The position numbers and the translations under genes are program-made. From Symbiodinium natans (lineage: Eukaryota; Sar; Dinophyceae; Suessiales; Symbiodiniaceae): DNA of 64,000 nt. The stretch spans positions 364,542-428,541 of the forward strand of contig CAJNDS010002401.1 of the NCBI GenBank assembly GCA_905221605.1, read 5' to 3'. The notes below the pieces were generated by a model that made no database searches, had not been told where the DNA came from, and saw only the letters and a list, made by a program, of their open reading frames with translations. Below, in pieces: positions 1 through 9,954 of this stretch (its first letter is position 1; each line of letters starts with the position of its first letter).

Positions 1-338
1 CATCGAGCTGCAGATGATGGCAACTACTTGCCTAGACCCAGGAGTAAACTAGGAATACAAAGGGTACCCTGTTTGGCTTTAAGGGGAATCTAAGGGAACC
101 CCAACCCTTAACAAAAATAAGGGCCTACTCCGGGTCCGAGTTGCTTGAGCTACCGCACGAGTTTGGGCAACATGCCTTCCTCCTGGATGCAGGACAGTGA
201 CGTCGAATGGCATGCGGTTAGAAGAGGGTGGCTTGCAAGTCAGAATGATCCTAAACCCTAAACCCTAAACCCGAAACCCTAAACTCTAAACTCTACACCC
301 TAAACCCTAAACCCTAAACCCTGCAGGATCGCAGCTAC

Positions 339-382
339 TCTCCGTCGGCCTGGTGGAACTCGGGCTCGTGCACAAAGCGCGC
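339..382 (-). CDS. Candidate exon, gene A region
   Basis: A 44-nt island lies between a CCCTAAA block and a TTTAGGG block. The minus strand has acceptor CCCCCAG|G and donor GGAGA|GTAGC. One open frame reads ARFVHEPEFHQADGE and another, which fits the phase of the next exon, reads RALCTSPSSTRPTE. The frame is unresolved. Confidence 0.3.
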
Positions 383-578
383 CTGGGGGAAATGGGGTTT
401 AGGGTTTAGGGTTTAGGGTTTAGGATTTTGGGGGGCTTTTGTTGGTGCTGTTTTTTCATTCAGGGTTCTTAGCGGTTGCTTAGGGGTTGTGGGGTTTAGG
501 GTTTATGGGGGTTTAGTACCGGGTTTAGGGCTCTTCGGGTTTTTGGGATTTGGGTTTGGGAGGGAGTCTACAAGTGAC

Positions 579-618
579 CTAGCACATGGGCCCCTCGTGG
601 ATGGCAGCACAAGTGCAC
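579..618 (-). CDS. Candidate exon, gene A region
   Basis: A 40-nt minus-strand island with acceptor TTTACAG|G and donor CTAG|GTCACT. All three frames are short and open. The phase-compatible one reads ALVLPSTRGPCA. Support comes mainly from the splice sites. Confidence 0.3.
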
Positions 619-1078
619 CTGTAAAGTTCCTAGTTTGACAGCTTGAAAGGTTAAGGTGAGGAGGCTGTACTAGTTAAGGATGTTGAGGCATAACTCTGAA
701 ATCCTAAGCCCTAAACCCTAAACCCCGATATAACATGTCCTATGCTAGCAAAGGGACCCCCCTTCGTTCGGCACCCCCTGGAGTGAAATTCTCAGCTCAC
801 CCCAACCCTTGCTATCTTAGGATGGCTCCATGGTCCCTTCGTATGAGCCTTACAAGGGGACCCTTTATATACCCCTTATATGATAATCAGGAGCCCCTGC
901 ATCAGAACCCTTTAAAGGAGGTAAGGACCCCATATTCAGGGCCCATGCAAAAGCCCCTATGGAACCTCTAAACCTCTACGTGCCCCAAAACCCTAAACCC
1001 TAAACCCCACACCCTAAACCCTAAACCCTAAACCCTAAACCCCAAACCCTAAACCCTAAACCCTAAACCCCCAACAGC

Positions 1079-1114
1079 TGGCCTTGTTCTTCAGCCCAGC
1101 GAAGACGGCCAGTC
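1079..1114 (-). CDS. Exon, gene A region (LAVFAGLKNKA)
   Basis: Minus strand, acceptor GCGCAG|GAC, GC donor CCA|GCTGTT, reading LAVFAGLKNKA after two phase bases. It joins in phase to the exon ending at 2541. The plus strand of the same island is also open (1078-1157, AACAG|C to GCG|GTTTCG), so strand rests on the neighbours. Confidence 0.4.
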
Positions 1115-1544
1115 CTGCGCCGTGCATTCGGGGCCCAGGGCTTCGAAAGCCCCAGCGGTTTCGGGATTCTTTTCTTAGGGTTTAGGGTTTAGGGTTTAGG
1201 GTTTAGGGTTTAGGGTTTATGGTTAAGGGTTTAGGGTTTAGGGCTTCGGGTTTAGGATTTAGGCTTTAGTGTATTTTCACTTTCGAGCTTCAGGGATTAG
1301 GGTGCTGGACCTCTCCAGCTGTTGCTGTAAGTCTCTTTGCTTCTTTTCGGGCTCTTTTTGGGGATAGGGTTTCGGGTGCCGGAGCTTCCCCGGTCCGCCC
1401 CCAAGACCCACGAACCCTAATCCCTACACTGAAGGCACCGCTGTTGGTGGTTCCATGTTCCTGTTCCCAAACCCATAAGGGTGGACCAAGGCCCACTCCG
1501 TGACCACTTGACGAAAGGGTCTTCACAGGTGTGGGATTCCAGGG

Positions 1545-1832
1545 TTGTCCTTTTTTGTTCGAAGCGCACACGTGCCACGAAACTTCATGGGCAGGGTGAC
1601 ATTCGTCTGGAGTTCTTCTTACGATGCAATCAGGCATGTCGGGCATGTTGCAACCGAGGAGAATGCGATGCAATCGAAAAAGTGTGCCACGTCTGGTGAT
1701 GCAGTCTCACTTCAAGTCAGCACTCAGCACGCTACATGGAGCTTCATGGACATCTTCTCTCATATGGTCAACCACATTAACAGCGATGTTCCCACACGCC
1801 TACACCCAGAGACCCAGAAGACGAGAACCTAA
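1545..1832 (+). CDS. Possible coding stretch, 95 codons
   Basis: This open frame has ordinary-looking composition, with fragments such as FMDIFSHMVNHINSDVPTR. It contains no telomere repeat and lies in an interval otherwise without a call. It does not start with ATG, and no splice sites were fixed. It could be an exon, part of an old element or chance. Confidence 0.2.
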   Translation: MSFFVRSAHVPRNFMGRVTFVWSSSYDAIRHVGHVATEENAMQSKKCATSGDAVSLQVSTQHATWSFMDIFSHMVNHINSDVPTRLHPETQKTRT

Positions 1833-1896
1833 AACGCAGCAAGGCAAGCTTAGCGCTCGATTGGACAAGGAGGGTTTAGATTAGAGCCTCTACAGT

Positions 1897-2035
1897 GGGA
1901 TGTTCCCCTTATACTAACAGTCCTTAATAGGGATTATAGTAGGGGGTACCATAATCACCATTAAGGAGCTGTTAGTATAAAGGGGGTGTACTATAATCCC
2001 ATTTAAGGATCTGTTCTTATAAGGGGGAACATCCC
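1897..2035. mobile_element. Inverted-repeat (MITE-like) element, TTATACTAACAG family
   Basis: The left end reads GGGATGTTCCCCTTATACTA. The right end carries its near reverse complement, ending GGGGGAACATCCC. An internal copy of CTGTTAGTATAAAGGGGG lies near 1965. The element is 139 bp and non-coding. CTCTACAG occurs just outside both ends (1888-1895 and 2038-2045), which could be a target duplication but is offset by one to two bases. Related copies are at 6196, 15490 and 39031. Confidence 0.7.
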
Positions 2036-2049
2036 CAGCTCTACAGGGC

Positions 2050-2135
2050 CCCACAATGCGTTTTTCGGGGGAAGGGGCGCCTCGCGCAGAGCGGCGGCCG
2101 AGCAAGCCCTTCGCGCCATGAGCGCTGAGCAAGGC
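2050..2135 (+). CDS. Possible exon, strand uncertain
   Basis: Following CTCTACAG|G at the right edge of the inverted-repeat element, the plus strand is open and reads FFGGRGASRRAAEQALRAMS, a plausible helix. No donor was settled, and the minus strand is also open. Low support. Confidence 0.25.
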
Positions 2136-2540
2136 CATGGCGTCGGAAGAGACGTCCGCGTCGGATGCAGGGGCCGAGGGACCACAAAGCAGGCAAGCTA
2201 CCGACGGTCCCTGTGCTGGTTCACCCCCTTTTTTTGTTGGTTCTAGGGCTGGAGGCTTTGTGATTACAGGTATGGTTCGTTTTGTTTAGGGGGGGCGGGC
2301 TGCCTGGTCTGCATGGTGTGGGATGGTTTTGGGGTCTCAAAAGGCTTGGACAGCGAAGCCATCTAAACCGAGGCGTGTTGCATCATGTGGCGGGGGTTCA
2401 AGAACGGGGACCTTGAAACGTAACGACATATGAAGCTTGAACCTGATACACCCTAAAACCTTGTAGGGGCTTTTAAAGCCTAAACCCTAAACCCTATAAA
2501 CCCTAAACCCTTTGGTCTTGGAGGGCAGGTCTCTTCAAAC

Positions 2541-2612
2541 GTCCTGCTGCTTTGAGGCCGGATCGCACAACGTGTTGGGGGAGCCCGGTGGAGAGCTCGG
2601 AAGCCAAGCTCC
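2541..2612 (-). CDS. Exon, gene A region (SLASELSTGLPQHVVRSG)
   Basis: A 72-nt minus-strand island with acceptor CCAAAG|GG and donor GGAC|GTTTGAAG. In the frame that fits the upstream exon at 3273-3315 it reads SLASELSTGLPQHVVRSG followed by LKAAG. A second frame is also open. Telomere blocks flank it on both sides. Confidence 0.5.
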
Positions 2613-3272
2613 CTTTGGTTTGTTTTTTTTGTTGAGGGGGGTGGGGGTTTAGGGTTTAGGGTTGTGGGTTGGGGGGTGGGGGAGGGGGAACGATTGATTT
2701 GACAGTGGACAGGATGTCGGATTTGGGGTTTTGGGGGGCTTGGGTGTTTGACGGTTTTGGGGTTTAGTGCTTTGGGGCTTTTTGAGGGCTCCCTAGAACA
2801 TGTGCGTGGCATTACCATTTCGCACCGGGTCTCAACTCACTTCTGGAACTGAAAGGCATGCCCGGCGGAAGGTTCGACTTTCGCTTTTCAGCCCTCACTC
2901 CTCGTTGCCCTCTTCCCGACCAGAAATTGCGTCAAGGACTTTCAATGCCTTAAGGCTTTAAGGTTCAGGAGCTTGAAGCTTAGGATTGAGAACCTCTTGG
3001 GCATGCCATTCAAGTGCCTTTGTTCCCTTAAGACCGTTCCTGTAAGTTCCTTTCCTCCAAGGCGTGACAGAGATTTAACTTAACTTCCCCCCCTCTAAAA
3101 CCCGAAAACTGATAAACACCTGCAGGGTAGGGTTTGAAGGGTTTGGGGTTCGAGGGTTTAGGGGTTTGGGGCAGTTTGGGGGTTTGGGTGTCCCTGAACC
3201 CAAAACCCCACACCCTAAACCCTTGTTTGGGGGTGTGGGGGTTTTGGGGAGCATGTCAGCTAATCGCGAAAC

Positions 3273-3315
3273 CCTGCCGGCGGTTCTTCTCCGCTGGGGG
3301 CTCTGGGAGTGTTCT
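3273..3315 (-). CDS. Exon, gene A region (RTLPEPPAEKNRRQ)
   Basis: Acceptor CCTTTGCAG|A follows a pyrimidine-rich stretch, and the donor is GCAGG|GTTTCG. It reads RTLPEPPAEKNRRQ and leaves one base, which joins the two-base start of 2612-2541 to give Gly. Confidence 0.5.
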
Positions 3316-3550
3316 CTGCAAAGGCGGCGAAGGAAGCGAGCGCGGGGTGAAACCAACATTCTCAGCCTCCACCCTAGCCCTAAACGCAAATTTGTCTCGG
3401 GGCTTAGGCTTTGGAGGGTTTAAACCCTAAACCCTAAACCCTAAACCCTAAACCCTAAACCCTAAGGATTTAGTGCTTCGGGGTGTAGGGGTTAAGAGTT
3501 TAGGGGTTCGGGTCAAAGAAGGACTAGACAAGGAGCGATAGGACCACGGC

Positions 3551-3622
3551 TCACATCTGAGCTTCCTCTTCCTCTGGGTACCCCTCCTCTGCGTACGCTT
3601 CCTCCGCGTACTCCTCGCCCTC
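3551..3622 (-). CDS. Acidic Glu/Tyr exon, possible C-terminus
   Basis: Acceptor TTGAGCAG|GAG opens a frame reading EGEEYAEEAYAEEGYPEEEE, then AQM and a TGA stop at 3551. This could be the terminal exon. Alternatively a GC donor, GAGGAA|GCTCAG, ends the exon at 3563 in phase 0, matching the phase-0 start of the exon at 3315. The strongly biased acidic composition with in-frame Tyr is unlikely by chance. Confidence 0.6.
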   Translation of the reverse strand, partial: EGEEYAEEAYAEEGYPEEEEAQM

Positions 3623-3735
3623 CTGCTCAAGAGCCCTAAACCCTAAACCCTGAACCCTAAACCCTCAACCCTAAACCCTAAACCCCACACCCTAAACCCT
3701 AAACCCTAAACCTAAACCCTGTACCAAATAGCTTC

Positions 3736-3801
3736 CCTGTCACCCCGAAGGAGCTCTCACCCTGAAGGAGTCATGGCGCAGCTTGGAGAGCGCACAGGTC
3801 G
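3736..3801 (+). CDS. Exon-like island, strand uncertain
   Basis: The plus strand has AAATAG|CTTCCC and GCACAG|GTCGAG around 22 stop-free codons (LPCHPEGALTLKESWRSLES). The minus strand offers a consensus donor, TTCAGG|GTGAGAG, and reads CALSKLRHDSF, but lacks a good acceptor. It is flanked by CCCTAAA on the left and TTTAGGG on the right, like the other exons. Confidence 0.35.
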
Positions 3802-4351
3802 AGAGTTTAGGGTTTAGGGTTTAGGGTTTAGGGTTTAGGGTTTAGGGTTTAGGGTTTAGGGTTTAGGGCTTAGGGTTTAGAGCATCGGCGTAGACTCTGG
3901 CTTGTAGACTTCAGGGTTGAGGGACTTCGTGGGTTTAGGGTCTTCATGGCTCGTGGGTTCTAGAGTCGGGGTAGAGTGACCCCAAGTGAGGCTATAACCA
4001 GGGATAAGTGGAATTGCCCGTCTTGCGCTTCAGTTAGAATGCAAATCCCAGCAGGGCTTAGGGAGGTTTAGGAGCATCAGGGCTTGAGGTTTTATAACTT
4101 CAGGGCTGTTTCGCATATGATTGTGTTTTCTCGTGCATTTGGGGTGACGTCGCTACAGAGCGCAGGCCATCAGTGGCACAGCATGCACGACGAACCTTCT
4201 CAACGCCACAGCCACGCGAAATCACGACATCCCCGCACCCTAACACGCCAAACCCCAAACCCTACAACCCTAAACCCTAAACCCTAAACCCTAAACCCCA
4301 AAAGCGTAAACCCCAGATTGTGAACCCTGAAAAGGGGGGGAGGCAAAAGGC

Positions 4352-4407
4352 CTCGGGCGCCCCTTCTTCGACGCTCTTGCCCTTCTCGGGGCCCTTGTTG
4401 AGCTTTC
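4352..4407 (-). CDS. Exon, gene A (KLNKGPEKGKSVEEGAPE)
   Basis: Acceptor CCACACAG|GA, GC donor CCCGAG|GCCTTT. It reads KLNKGPEKGKSVEEGAPE, a charged segment that follows the membrane helix and precedes the acidic exon. Phase fits both neighbours. Confidence 0.55.
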
Positions 4408-4861
4408 CTGTGTGGCTTAGGGTGGTTTAGGGTTTAGGGTTTAGGGTTTAGGGTTTAGGGTTTAGGGTTTAGGGTTTAGGGCTTAGGGCTTTAGGAAGTT
4501 TAGGGTTCAGGGCTTTAGAATTTCGGGTTTCCGGCAACTTAGCGAATGTTGCTTGGGGTCATGAGCTCACAGGATTTCGAGTTTAGGGGGTGGGACCGTA
4601 AGGCTTCTAGGAGGGCTTCGGGATTCCGAGGGGCTTCAGGGCTATAGAGTTTGTGCAGGGCATCTGCAGGGCTTCTCATCATAGGGCCCGGGGCCAGCAT
4701 TGGGCGGCTTAGGGTTCAGGATCTTGCGGTTTAGGGTGTGGGGATTGGGGCTTGCAACACTGGGTTTAGGGTTTAGGGTTTAGGGTTTAGGGTTTAGGGT
4801 TCGCTAGACCCGTCAGGTGTTGGGGTTGAGTGCTTGGGGATCGTAGATTTCGGAGGCGAGC

Positions 4862-4927
4862 CTGCAACCACCGAGTAGACAATGCAGGCCGAGATGATGT
4901 TGAAGATGATAAGGCCGCCAACCATGC
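4862..4927 (-). CDS. Exon, gene A: predicted transmembrane helix
   Basis: Acceptor ACACCAAG|GC, then MVGGLIIFNIISACIVYS and VVAG, a hydrophobic run long enough to span a membrane. A GC donor (GTTGCAG|GCTCG) gives the phase needed by the next exon. An earlier GT donor after TACTCG would end it at 4872. Hydrophobic continuity in a 66-nt island is good evidence of coding. Confidence 0.6.
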
Positions 4928-5085
4928 CTTGGTGTCATTTAGGGTGTAAGGTTTAGGGTTTCGGGTTTAGGGTGCAAGATTCAGGACTGAGGGCCTAGGG
5001 ATTAGGGTTTCTGTAAACGGGCAGGAGCCACTACGACTCAGCCTCAAAAAACGCATCCCAATCGCCAACCCTCAACCTCTCCCCC

Positions 5086-5213
5086 TAAACCCCTAAACCC
5101 CTAAACCCCTAAACCCCTAAACCCCTAAACCCCTAAACCCCTAAACCCCTAAACCCCTAAACCCCTAAACCCCTAAACCCTAAACCCTAAACCCCTAAAC
5201 CCCTACACCCCAA
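5086..5213. repeat. (CCCCTAAA)n, octamer telomere variant
   Basis: More than ten tandem copies of CCCCTAAA, with a few CCCTAAA heptamers at the right end. It lies at the 5' end of the intron following the exon at 5234-5298 in the minus-strand sense. Confidence 0.95.
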
Positions 5214-5233
5214 GCCCCAACATGAAATCCTGC

Positions 5234-5298
5234 AAAAGCCGTCGTGTTCTCGACCAAGCCAGGCACCCACGGAAGCGAGATTCTCCGGAGCCGGCTTC
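5234..5298 (-). CDS. Exon, gene A (KPAPENLASVGAWLGREHDG)
   Basis: Acceptor CACTCTAAG|G, reading KPAPENLASVGAWLGREHDG then F. A GC donor, GGCTTTT|GCAGG, leaves one base that joins GC of the next exon to give Cys before the membrane helix. A GA donor four bases further (GCAG|GATTTC) is the alternative. Confidence 0.55.
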
Positions 5299-5315
5299 CT
5301 TAGAGTGGAGGGGTT

Positions 5316-5480
5316 TTTTAGGGGGGGGGGGGGGGGGTTTTAGGGTTAGGGTTTAGGGTTTTAGGGGTTTAGGGGTTTTAGGGTTTTAGGGTTTTAGGGC
5401 TTAGGGTTTAGGGTTGGGGGGGTAAGGGTTTTAGAGGTTTAGGGAGGTTTCAGGGTTTAGGGTTTAGGGTCTGTGAGGTT
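5316..5480. repeat. Degenerate TTTAGGG-type block with poly-G
   Basis: Starts with a run of about 17 G, followed by TTTTAGGG, TTTAGGG and TTTAGGGG units. It lies just to the right of the exon at 5298, which is the 3' part of the intron in the minus-strand sense. Confidence 0.9.
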
Positions 5481-5930
5481 TAAGGTTGAGGGTTTTCGGG
5501 TTAGGGGTTAAGGATTTTGGGTTTTAGGGTTGCAGGGTTTTAGGCTTTAGGGTTTGAGGGTTTAGGATTTTAGAGTCTTAGGGTTAAGGGTCTTAGCAGT
5601 TAAGGCTTTAGGGTTTTTGGGTTTAGGGTTAAGGGGTTTCGGGGTTCAGGGGTTCAAGAGTTGAGGGCTGGAGGAGCCTTTGCCAAACTACCCGATAACT
5701 ACCAAGCCCAAGGACGGGGAACTGGGATTCTTGAGCCTCGTTGCTTTCCTGAATTCCGAAACCCCAAACGACCCTGAAATCCTAAAGCCCTTAAACCTGA
5801 CAATCCTGAAAGCCCTAAAGCCCAAGCTGGCGGCTTTGGCGGCTTGCTGGTGACCCTGGTGCTCCCTCAGCCACCCCCGCAAGCCAGAACCCGAAAGCCT
5901 TGAGGGACCAGATTTCAGCTCCCTAGACCC

Positions 5931-6042
5931 TAGAACCCTAGAACCCTAGAACCCTAGAACCCTAGAACCCTAGAACCCTAGAACCCTAGAACCCTAGAAC
6001 CCTAGAACCCTAGAACCCTAGAACCCTAGAACCCTAGAACCC
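5931..6042. repeat. (CCCTAGAA)n tandem array
   Basis: About fourteen copies of the octamer CCCTAGAA, homogenised and distinct from the surrounding CCCTAAA heptamers that continue at 6062-6122. Confidence 0.95.
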
Positions 6043-6195
6043 CAAACCCTAAAGCCTAAACCCCCAGCCCTAAACCCTAAACCCTAAACCCCAAACCCTA
6101 AACCCTGAACCCTGAACCCTAAAGGTTTCGGGGACTCCGGGCTTCAGGGCTCCTCAATGTAGGGGATGCTGCAACCCTTAGCACCCCCATATATT

Positions 6196-6284
6196 GCGAT
6201 GTTCACCCTTTTACTAACAGAGGTTTTTGTAGGGGGTACCCTAGTCCCTACTAGGGACTGTTAGTATAAGGGGGAACATCCCAA
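6196..6284. mobile_element. Inverted-repeat element, short copy
   Basis: The left end GCGATGTTCACCCTTTTACT and the right end GTATAAGGGGGAACATCCCA are a diverged inverted pair. The core holds GGGGGTACC. It is about 89 bp and belongs to the family at 1897. Confidence 0.65.
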
Positions 6285-6479
6285 CTTACATACCTCTTCT
6301 AGAAGCCCATTGTACGGTACCGTACCTGGGAACTCCCTTTTCGGGGGGGTTGTACCCCAAAACTTTCTAAACCCTACACCCTACACCCTGCACCCTACAC
6401 CCTAAACCCTAAACCCTGAACTAAACCCTAAACCCTAAACCCTAAACCCTAAACTTCCCCTCTGCTCAAGTCAAAGCAC

Positions 6480-6531
6480 ATGTCCTGCATCGCGCCCTGC
6501 TCGCCCGGAGGGCCTTTCTCCCCAGCCGCTC
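6480..6531 (-). CDS. Exon, gene A: Gly-X-Y repeats
   Basis: Acceptor CTTGTTGCAG|GAG, donor GGACAT|GTGCTT. It reads AAGEKGPPGEQGAMQD, which continues the Gly-X-Y register of the exon at 7179-7214 when joined through a GA donor there. Flanking repeats are CCCTAAA on both sides. Confidence 0.65.
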
Positions 6532-7178
6532 CTGCAACAAGGAAATGAACCCTAAACCCTAAACCCTTAACCCTTAAACCCTAAACCCTTAACCCTTAAA
6601 CCCTGAACCCTCAACCCCTAATCCAAAGCCCCTAACCCCAAGCCCTGAACCCGTTCTTGTTTAGGGTACAGGGTTTCGGCCGGACCCTGTGTCTCCGATG
6701 CTCGCGGAGCTAAACCCCAAACCTTGGGAACAAAACACTTTTAGCAAATCACCCCCCAAAAAAAAACTTCGTGGGCGGGTGCTGGAGTGCAGCATGATTG
6801 GAGCTTCGGGTCCTAGATCCTATACCCCAAACCCTTCTCCCTGAACCCGAAAGGCTGAAGCCTAAAGCCTCAAGCCGAAACGGCTTAAACCCTACACCCT
6901 TTTTAGACCCTAAATCCAAAACTCTTTGCGGGGTGGGGGATGGTTCGGGGCTTCGGGTCTTGGGCTTGGGGCTTTGAGGGTTGCGCCAGGCTTCAACAGA
7001 GCCCTAAGATCCTTAACTCCCAAACCATAAGGTTTAGGGTTTAGGGTTTAGGGTTTAGGGTTTAGGGTTTCGGGTTTCGGGTTTAGGGTTTAGGGTTTGG
7101 GGCTTAGGGGCTCCCAAAACCCTTTTTGAATGTAACATGCAAAAAAGGCAAAAACGAATTGTGAGAAGAACCCGGCTC

Positions 7179-7214
7179 CTTTGTCGCCTTTCGGCCCAGG
7201 ATCTCCATCTTTGC
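7179..7214 (-). CDS. Exon, gene A: Gly-X-Y repeats
   Basis: Acceptor GACGGAG|GCAAAG, donor GACAAAG|GAGCCG (GA type; AGGAGC occurs at both splice junctions of the following intron). It reads KDGDPGPKGDK. Both joins keep Gly at every third residue without interruption, which few chance combinations would do. Confidence 0.65.
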
Positions 7215-7942
7215 CTCCGTCACGGTCTAAGCCCTACACCCTGCACCTCGAAAGGGTAGTTCCATGGTCCCCTAGAAGGGGCCCCTAAAAGGGTACCCCT
7301 TCCTTACACAAATTAAGGCAATACACCCTCAAACCGCCCTAAACCCTACAAGCTGTTAAGAATCTCTTGATGACAACCTAATCCCCCCTCGTCACGACAG
7401 AGTTTTATGAACTTCCGAAGCAGGGACACCACCTTCAGCCTGTCAGCCCTAGAGCCCTAGAGCCCCTAAACCCTACACCCTAAACCTAGACGCGAAAATG
7501 ACCCCAAAACCCAAACCCCATGACCCCAATCTGCACCAATGCTTCCGTAGGCTACCAGTCTCAAAAAAGGACGCCCAAGATATACACTCACAAATGTGTG
7601 CAAGAAGCCCTGTATACACACACCAATGTCTGTGGTATAGTTATATCAACCATACCCCATATGTAGAGCGCAGGGTACACCTAAGCGACTTCCCACTACT
7701 CATGAATCTTCGAGTAGGGTCTTGAGCCCACCGAAGCCTAGGAATAGAGAGCCAAGTGCCGTGGAAGTAAGGAACATACACCTTCATTCATACTTGGAAC
7801 GCATGGCTTAAGAGCTTATTAACTTGTACTTGAAACCCCTTTTGTGTACCTGGTTTAAGGGCTTGTTGACTTGTGCTTGGCAACCCTTTGTTTCATGAGT
7901 CTTCAGCCTCCTCCGAGCGCCCTTCCCGGGCGCCTTTGCCAC

Positions 7943-7997
7943 CCGCCACGCCCTTGTCGCCCTTGTCCCCCTTGGGCCCCGCCGGGCCACGGGTGAT
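7943..7997 (-). CDS. Exon, gene A: Gly-X-Y repeats
   Basis: Acceptor CCTCGCAG|ATC (an AG|G site 16 bases upstream, at 8013, is an alternative). It reads ITRGPAGPKGDKGDKGVA, and a GT donor, GTGGCGG|GTGGC, gives a final Gly in register with the next exon. Gly-X-Y repeats of this kind form collagen-type triple helices in known proteins. Whether this one trimerises is inference. Confidence 0.7.
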
Positions 7998-8282
7998 CTG
8001 CGAGGGCCCCCACCTGCGGCGAGCTGGCACCCTGTGATTTCTTGTGCGGCTTTATTGTTGCAGGGACACGGCGCAAAAAGAATAGCGATAAAATGCTGAC
8101 ACAACTAACAACAATAATAACAATATTAGCCATACTAAGCACTAATGCTAAAAAAATGCTTGCCCCCCGGGCAGAGGAAGGGGGGGCGATTTGCGGGCAA
8201 GGCTTTATGGGACATGTCATCCACCTCTCGTGAGATTTAAGGCTCGAGCAAGCCTATGGCAAGCCTCTCAGGCATCCCCCAC

Positions 8283-8358
8283 ATCGGTGGCCTGAGGTCG
8301 CTATCGGAGCCAGTGGCGTTGCCTCGGGGCGCTGGGGAACATCACGCCGAAGTGGCTT
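8283..8358 (-). CDS. Candidate exon, gene A (KPLRRDVPQRPE)
   Basis: Acceptor ACAAGTCCAG|AAG, open for 25 codons (KPLRRDVPQRPEATPLAPIA), with a GT donor at 8282. A GC donor after KPLRRDVPQRPE (ending at 8323) gives the phase 0 needed by the next exon. Alternative frames are also open over part of the island. Confidence 0.4.
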
Positions 8359-8359
8359 C

Positions 8360-9460
8360 TGGACTTGTGCACGAAGGGCTTGTAGTTTGGGCTTAGGGCT
8401 CCTATAGGGCTTACAAAGGGATTTAGGCTTCCCAGCCGAGAAAATGACTTGGGATCCTGGCTGACTTTGAACCCTGAGGATCCTTGGGTCTTTTCAGGGC
8501 TTCGGTTCATGTGTGGCTGTAATGAAGTGTTGAACCCTGGAGCCCGGTAAAACCCCCAAAACACTTGGGTCTTTTGAAGGGTTCGTTCCTCGCAGTAGTA
8601 GATGCGCAGCTTTAAAACCTGGGACCCCAGTTACCTGCGGTTTTACTTGTTATCCCTACTAAGTAGGGGGTTACTTACTACCAATCTGTAGGCAAGTAGG
8701 GTCCCAGGTAGATCCTTCAACTCTTTCACGGGTTGCGGTCGATGTGTAGATGTGATGATTTGGAACCCTCGAGGCGAATTGGAATTTTGGTGGTTCTGCC
8801 AATCCCGAAAAATCCTTGGGCCTGCTAAAGCCTTAAAAACAACCTGGGGTCGTTATAAGGTTTCGGTTGATGCGTAGAGGTGCTGATTCTAAAACCATCA
8901 ACACTTAATATCTTTGGGTCTTCTTAGGGTTTCAGCGGATGTAAAGATGTGGTTTCAAATCCTGAAGATCCTTCTCTTGTTTAAGGGCTTCGGTTCATGC
9001 GTGTAGATGTGCTGACTGCGCACCCTGGAGAAATGAACCCTACAAAACCCAGGGTTCTTGGGGGTTTGAAATCCTAAAGATCCTGGGGTCTTTTGAGGGA
9101 AAAGGTTGTGGTGTGGATGTGTCTATGGGTCTTTTTGCTCGAAACCCTACAAATTCCTAGATGCTACAGCTGCAAACGATAAACCCCTTCCAACCCTCTA
9201 CGCTCTTGCCTTGGAGTCCATGGGTAACTATCAACTGAGGTTGAGGGCTTGGGGTTCAGGCGGTTAACCCCTAGCTGGTCCCATGAACCTTCAAGCAACC
9301 CTGATTAAGCCCAAGCAGGGTGCAAGTGGGGTTGGGGTCCTGTCTGGCATCCTGGACCCTCCATACCTTTCATATAGCCCATGTATAGACCCCATATACC
9401 CTGTGAACCCTATGCAGCCCACATGCTGTCTATAGCCCTGAATGAACTGAACTCGTCCTG
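8360..9460. other. Intron-like DNA without clear genes
   Basis: Contains diverged, repeated sentences around GGTCTTTTGAGGG and GGTTCATGCGTGTAGATGTG (near 8485, 8860, 8990 and 9090), so an old tandem duplication of about 100-120 bp units is likely. No exon was supported. One inverted-repeat element lies at 8618-8708. Confidence 0.5.
8618..8708. mobile_element. Inverted-repeat element, 91 bp
   Basis: The left arm CCTGGGACCCCAGTTACCTG is matched by the right arm GCAAGTAGGGTCCCAGG in reverse complement with a few gaps. The core is TA-rich around CTACTAAGTAGGGGG. No coding potential. Confidence 0.55.
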
Positions 9461-9467
9461 TGACTAC

Positions 9468-9536
9468 TGCGCAGGTCGAGCTGCTGATGGCACGATGCTC
9501 TTCGAGCATGAGGTCCCGGAGCACCGCGATGGGGAT
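9468..9536 (-). CDS. Exon, gene A (IPIAVLRDLMLEEHRAISSS)
   Basis: Acceptor TTGACAAAG|ATC, donor TGCGCA|GTAGTC, exactly 23 codons: IPIAVLRDLMLEEHRAISSS then TCA. Amphipathic, helix-like, phase 0 at both ends. Confidence 0.6.
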
Positions 9537-9916
9537 CTTTGTCAAAGCGGTTTAAGGTTCTTCTGTTTGGGGGTTACGGCTTTTGGGGTTTGGAGGCTCA
9601 GGGTTTAGGATTTCGACCTTGTCTGGTTTGGCTTTGGGCCTTTAGCCCGACAACAACAAGGCTGCAAGTTGGAAGTGGAGACCAAAACAAAACGCTGTGA
9701 ATCTCCGTTGAATCTTAAAGCCCCCATGTGACCTAATGACTGTGACAGGGCTGAAGGGACAGTCTACCGCTGGGTGTCCAACGGCATTGGAACCTTCAAC
9801 CCTAAGCCCTAAACCCCCAACCCTAAAAACCCCATACCCTAAACCCTAAACCCCCAACCCTAAACCCTAAACCCTCTCCTCCACGCCCATCGTACCAACA
9901 GCAAAATAAAAAACAC

Positions 9917-9954
9917 GCGGCAAGCGCCTCGAAGGAGGGCCGCGGCTTCCTGGC
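9917..9954 (-). CDS. Exon, gene A (QEAAALLRGACR)
   Basis: Acceptor TTGCACAG|GC, donor TGCCGC|GTGTTT, reading QEAAALLRGACR after two phase bases and ending in phase 0, compatible with the next exon at 9536. CCCTAAA blocks lie on both sides. Confidence 0.5.

Noticed and set aside
1-1250. A true chromosome end
   Set aside because: Arrays are short, occur in both orientations and alternate with unique DNA across the whole window. No terminal array runs off either edge.
7498-7725. Plus-strand ORF of 75 codons starting ATG
   Set aside because: It begins in telomere-like sequence, shows no splice or paralogue support, and has unremarkable composition. Considered chance.
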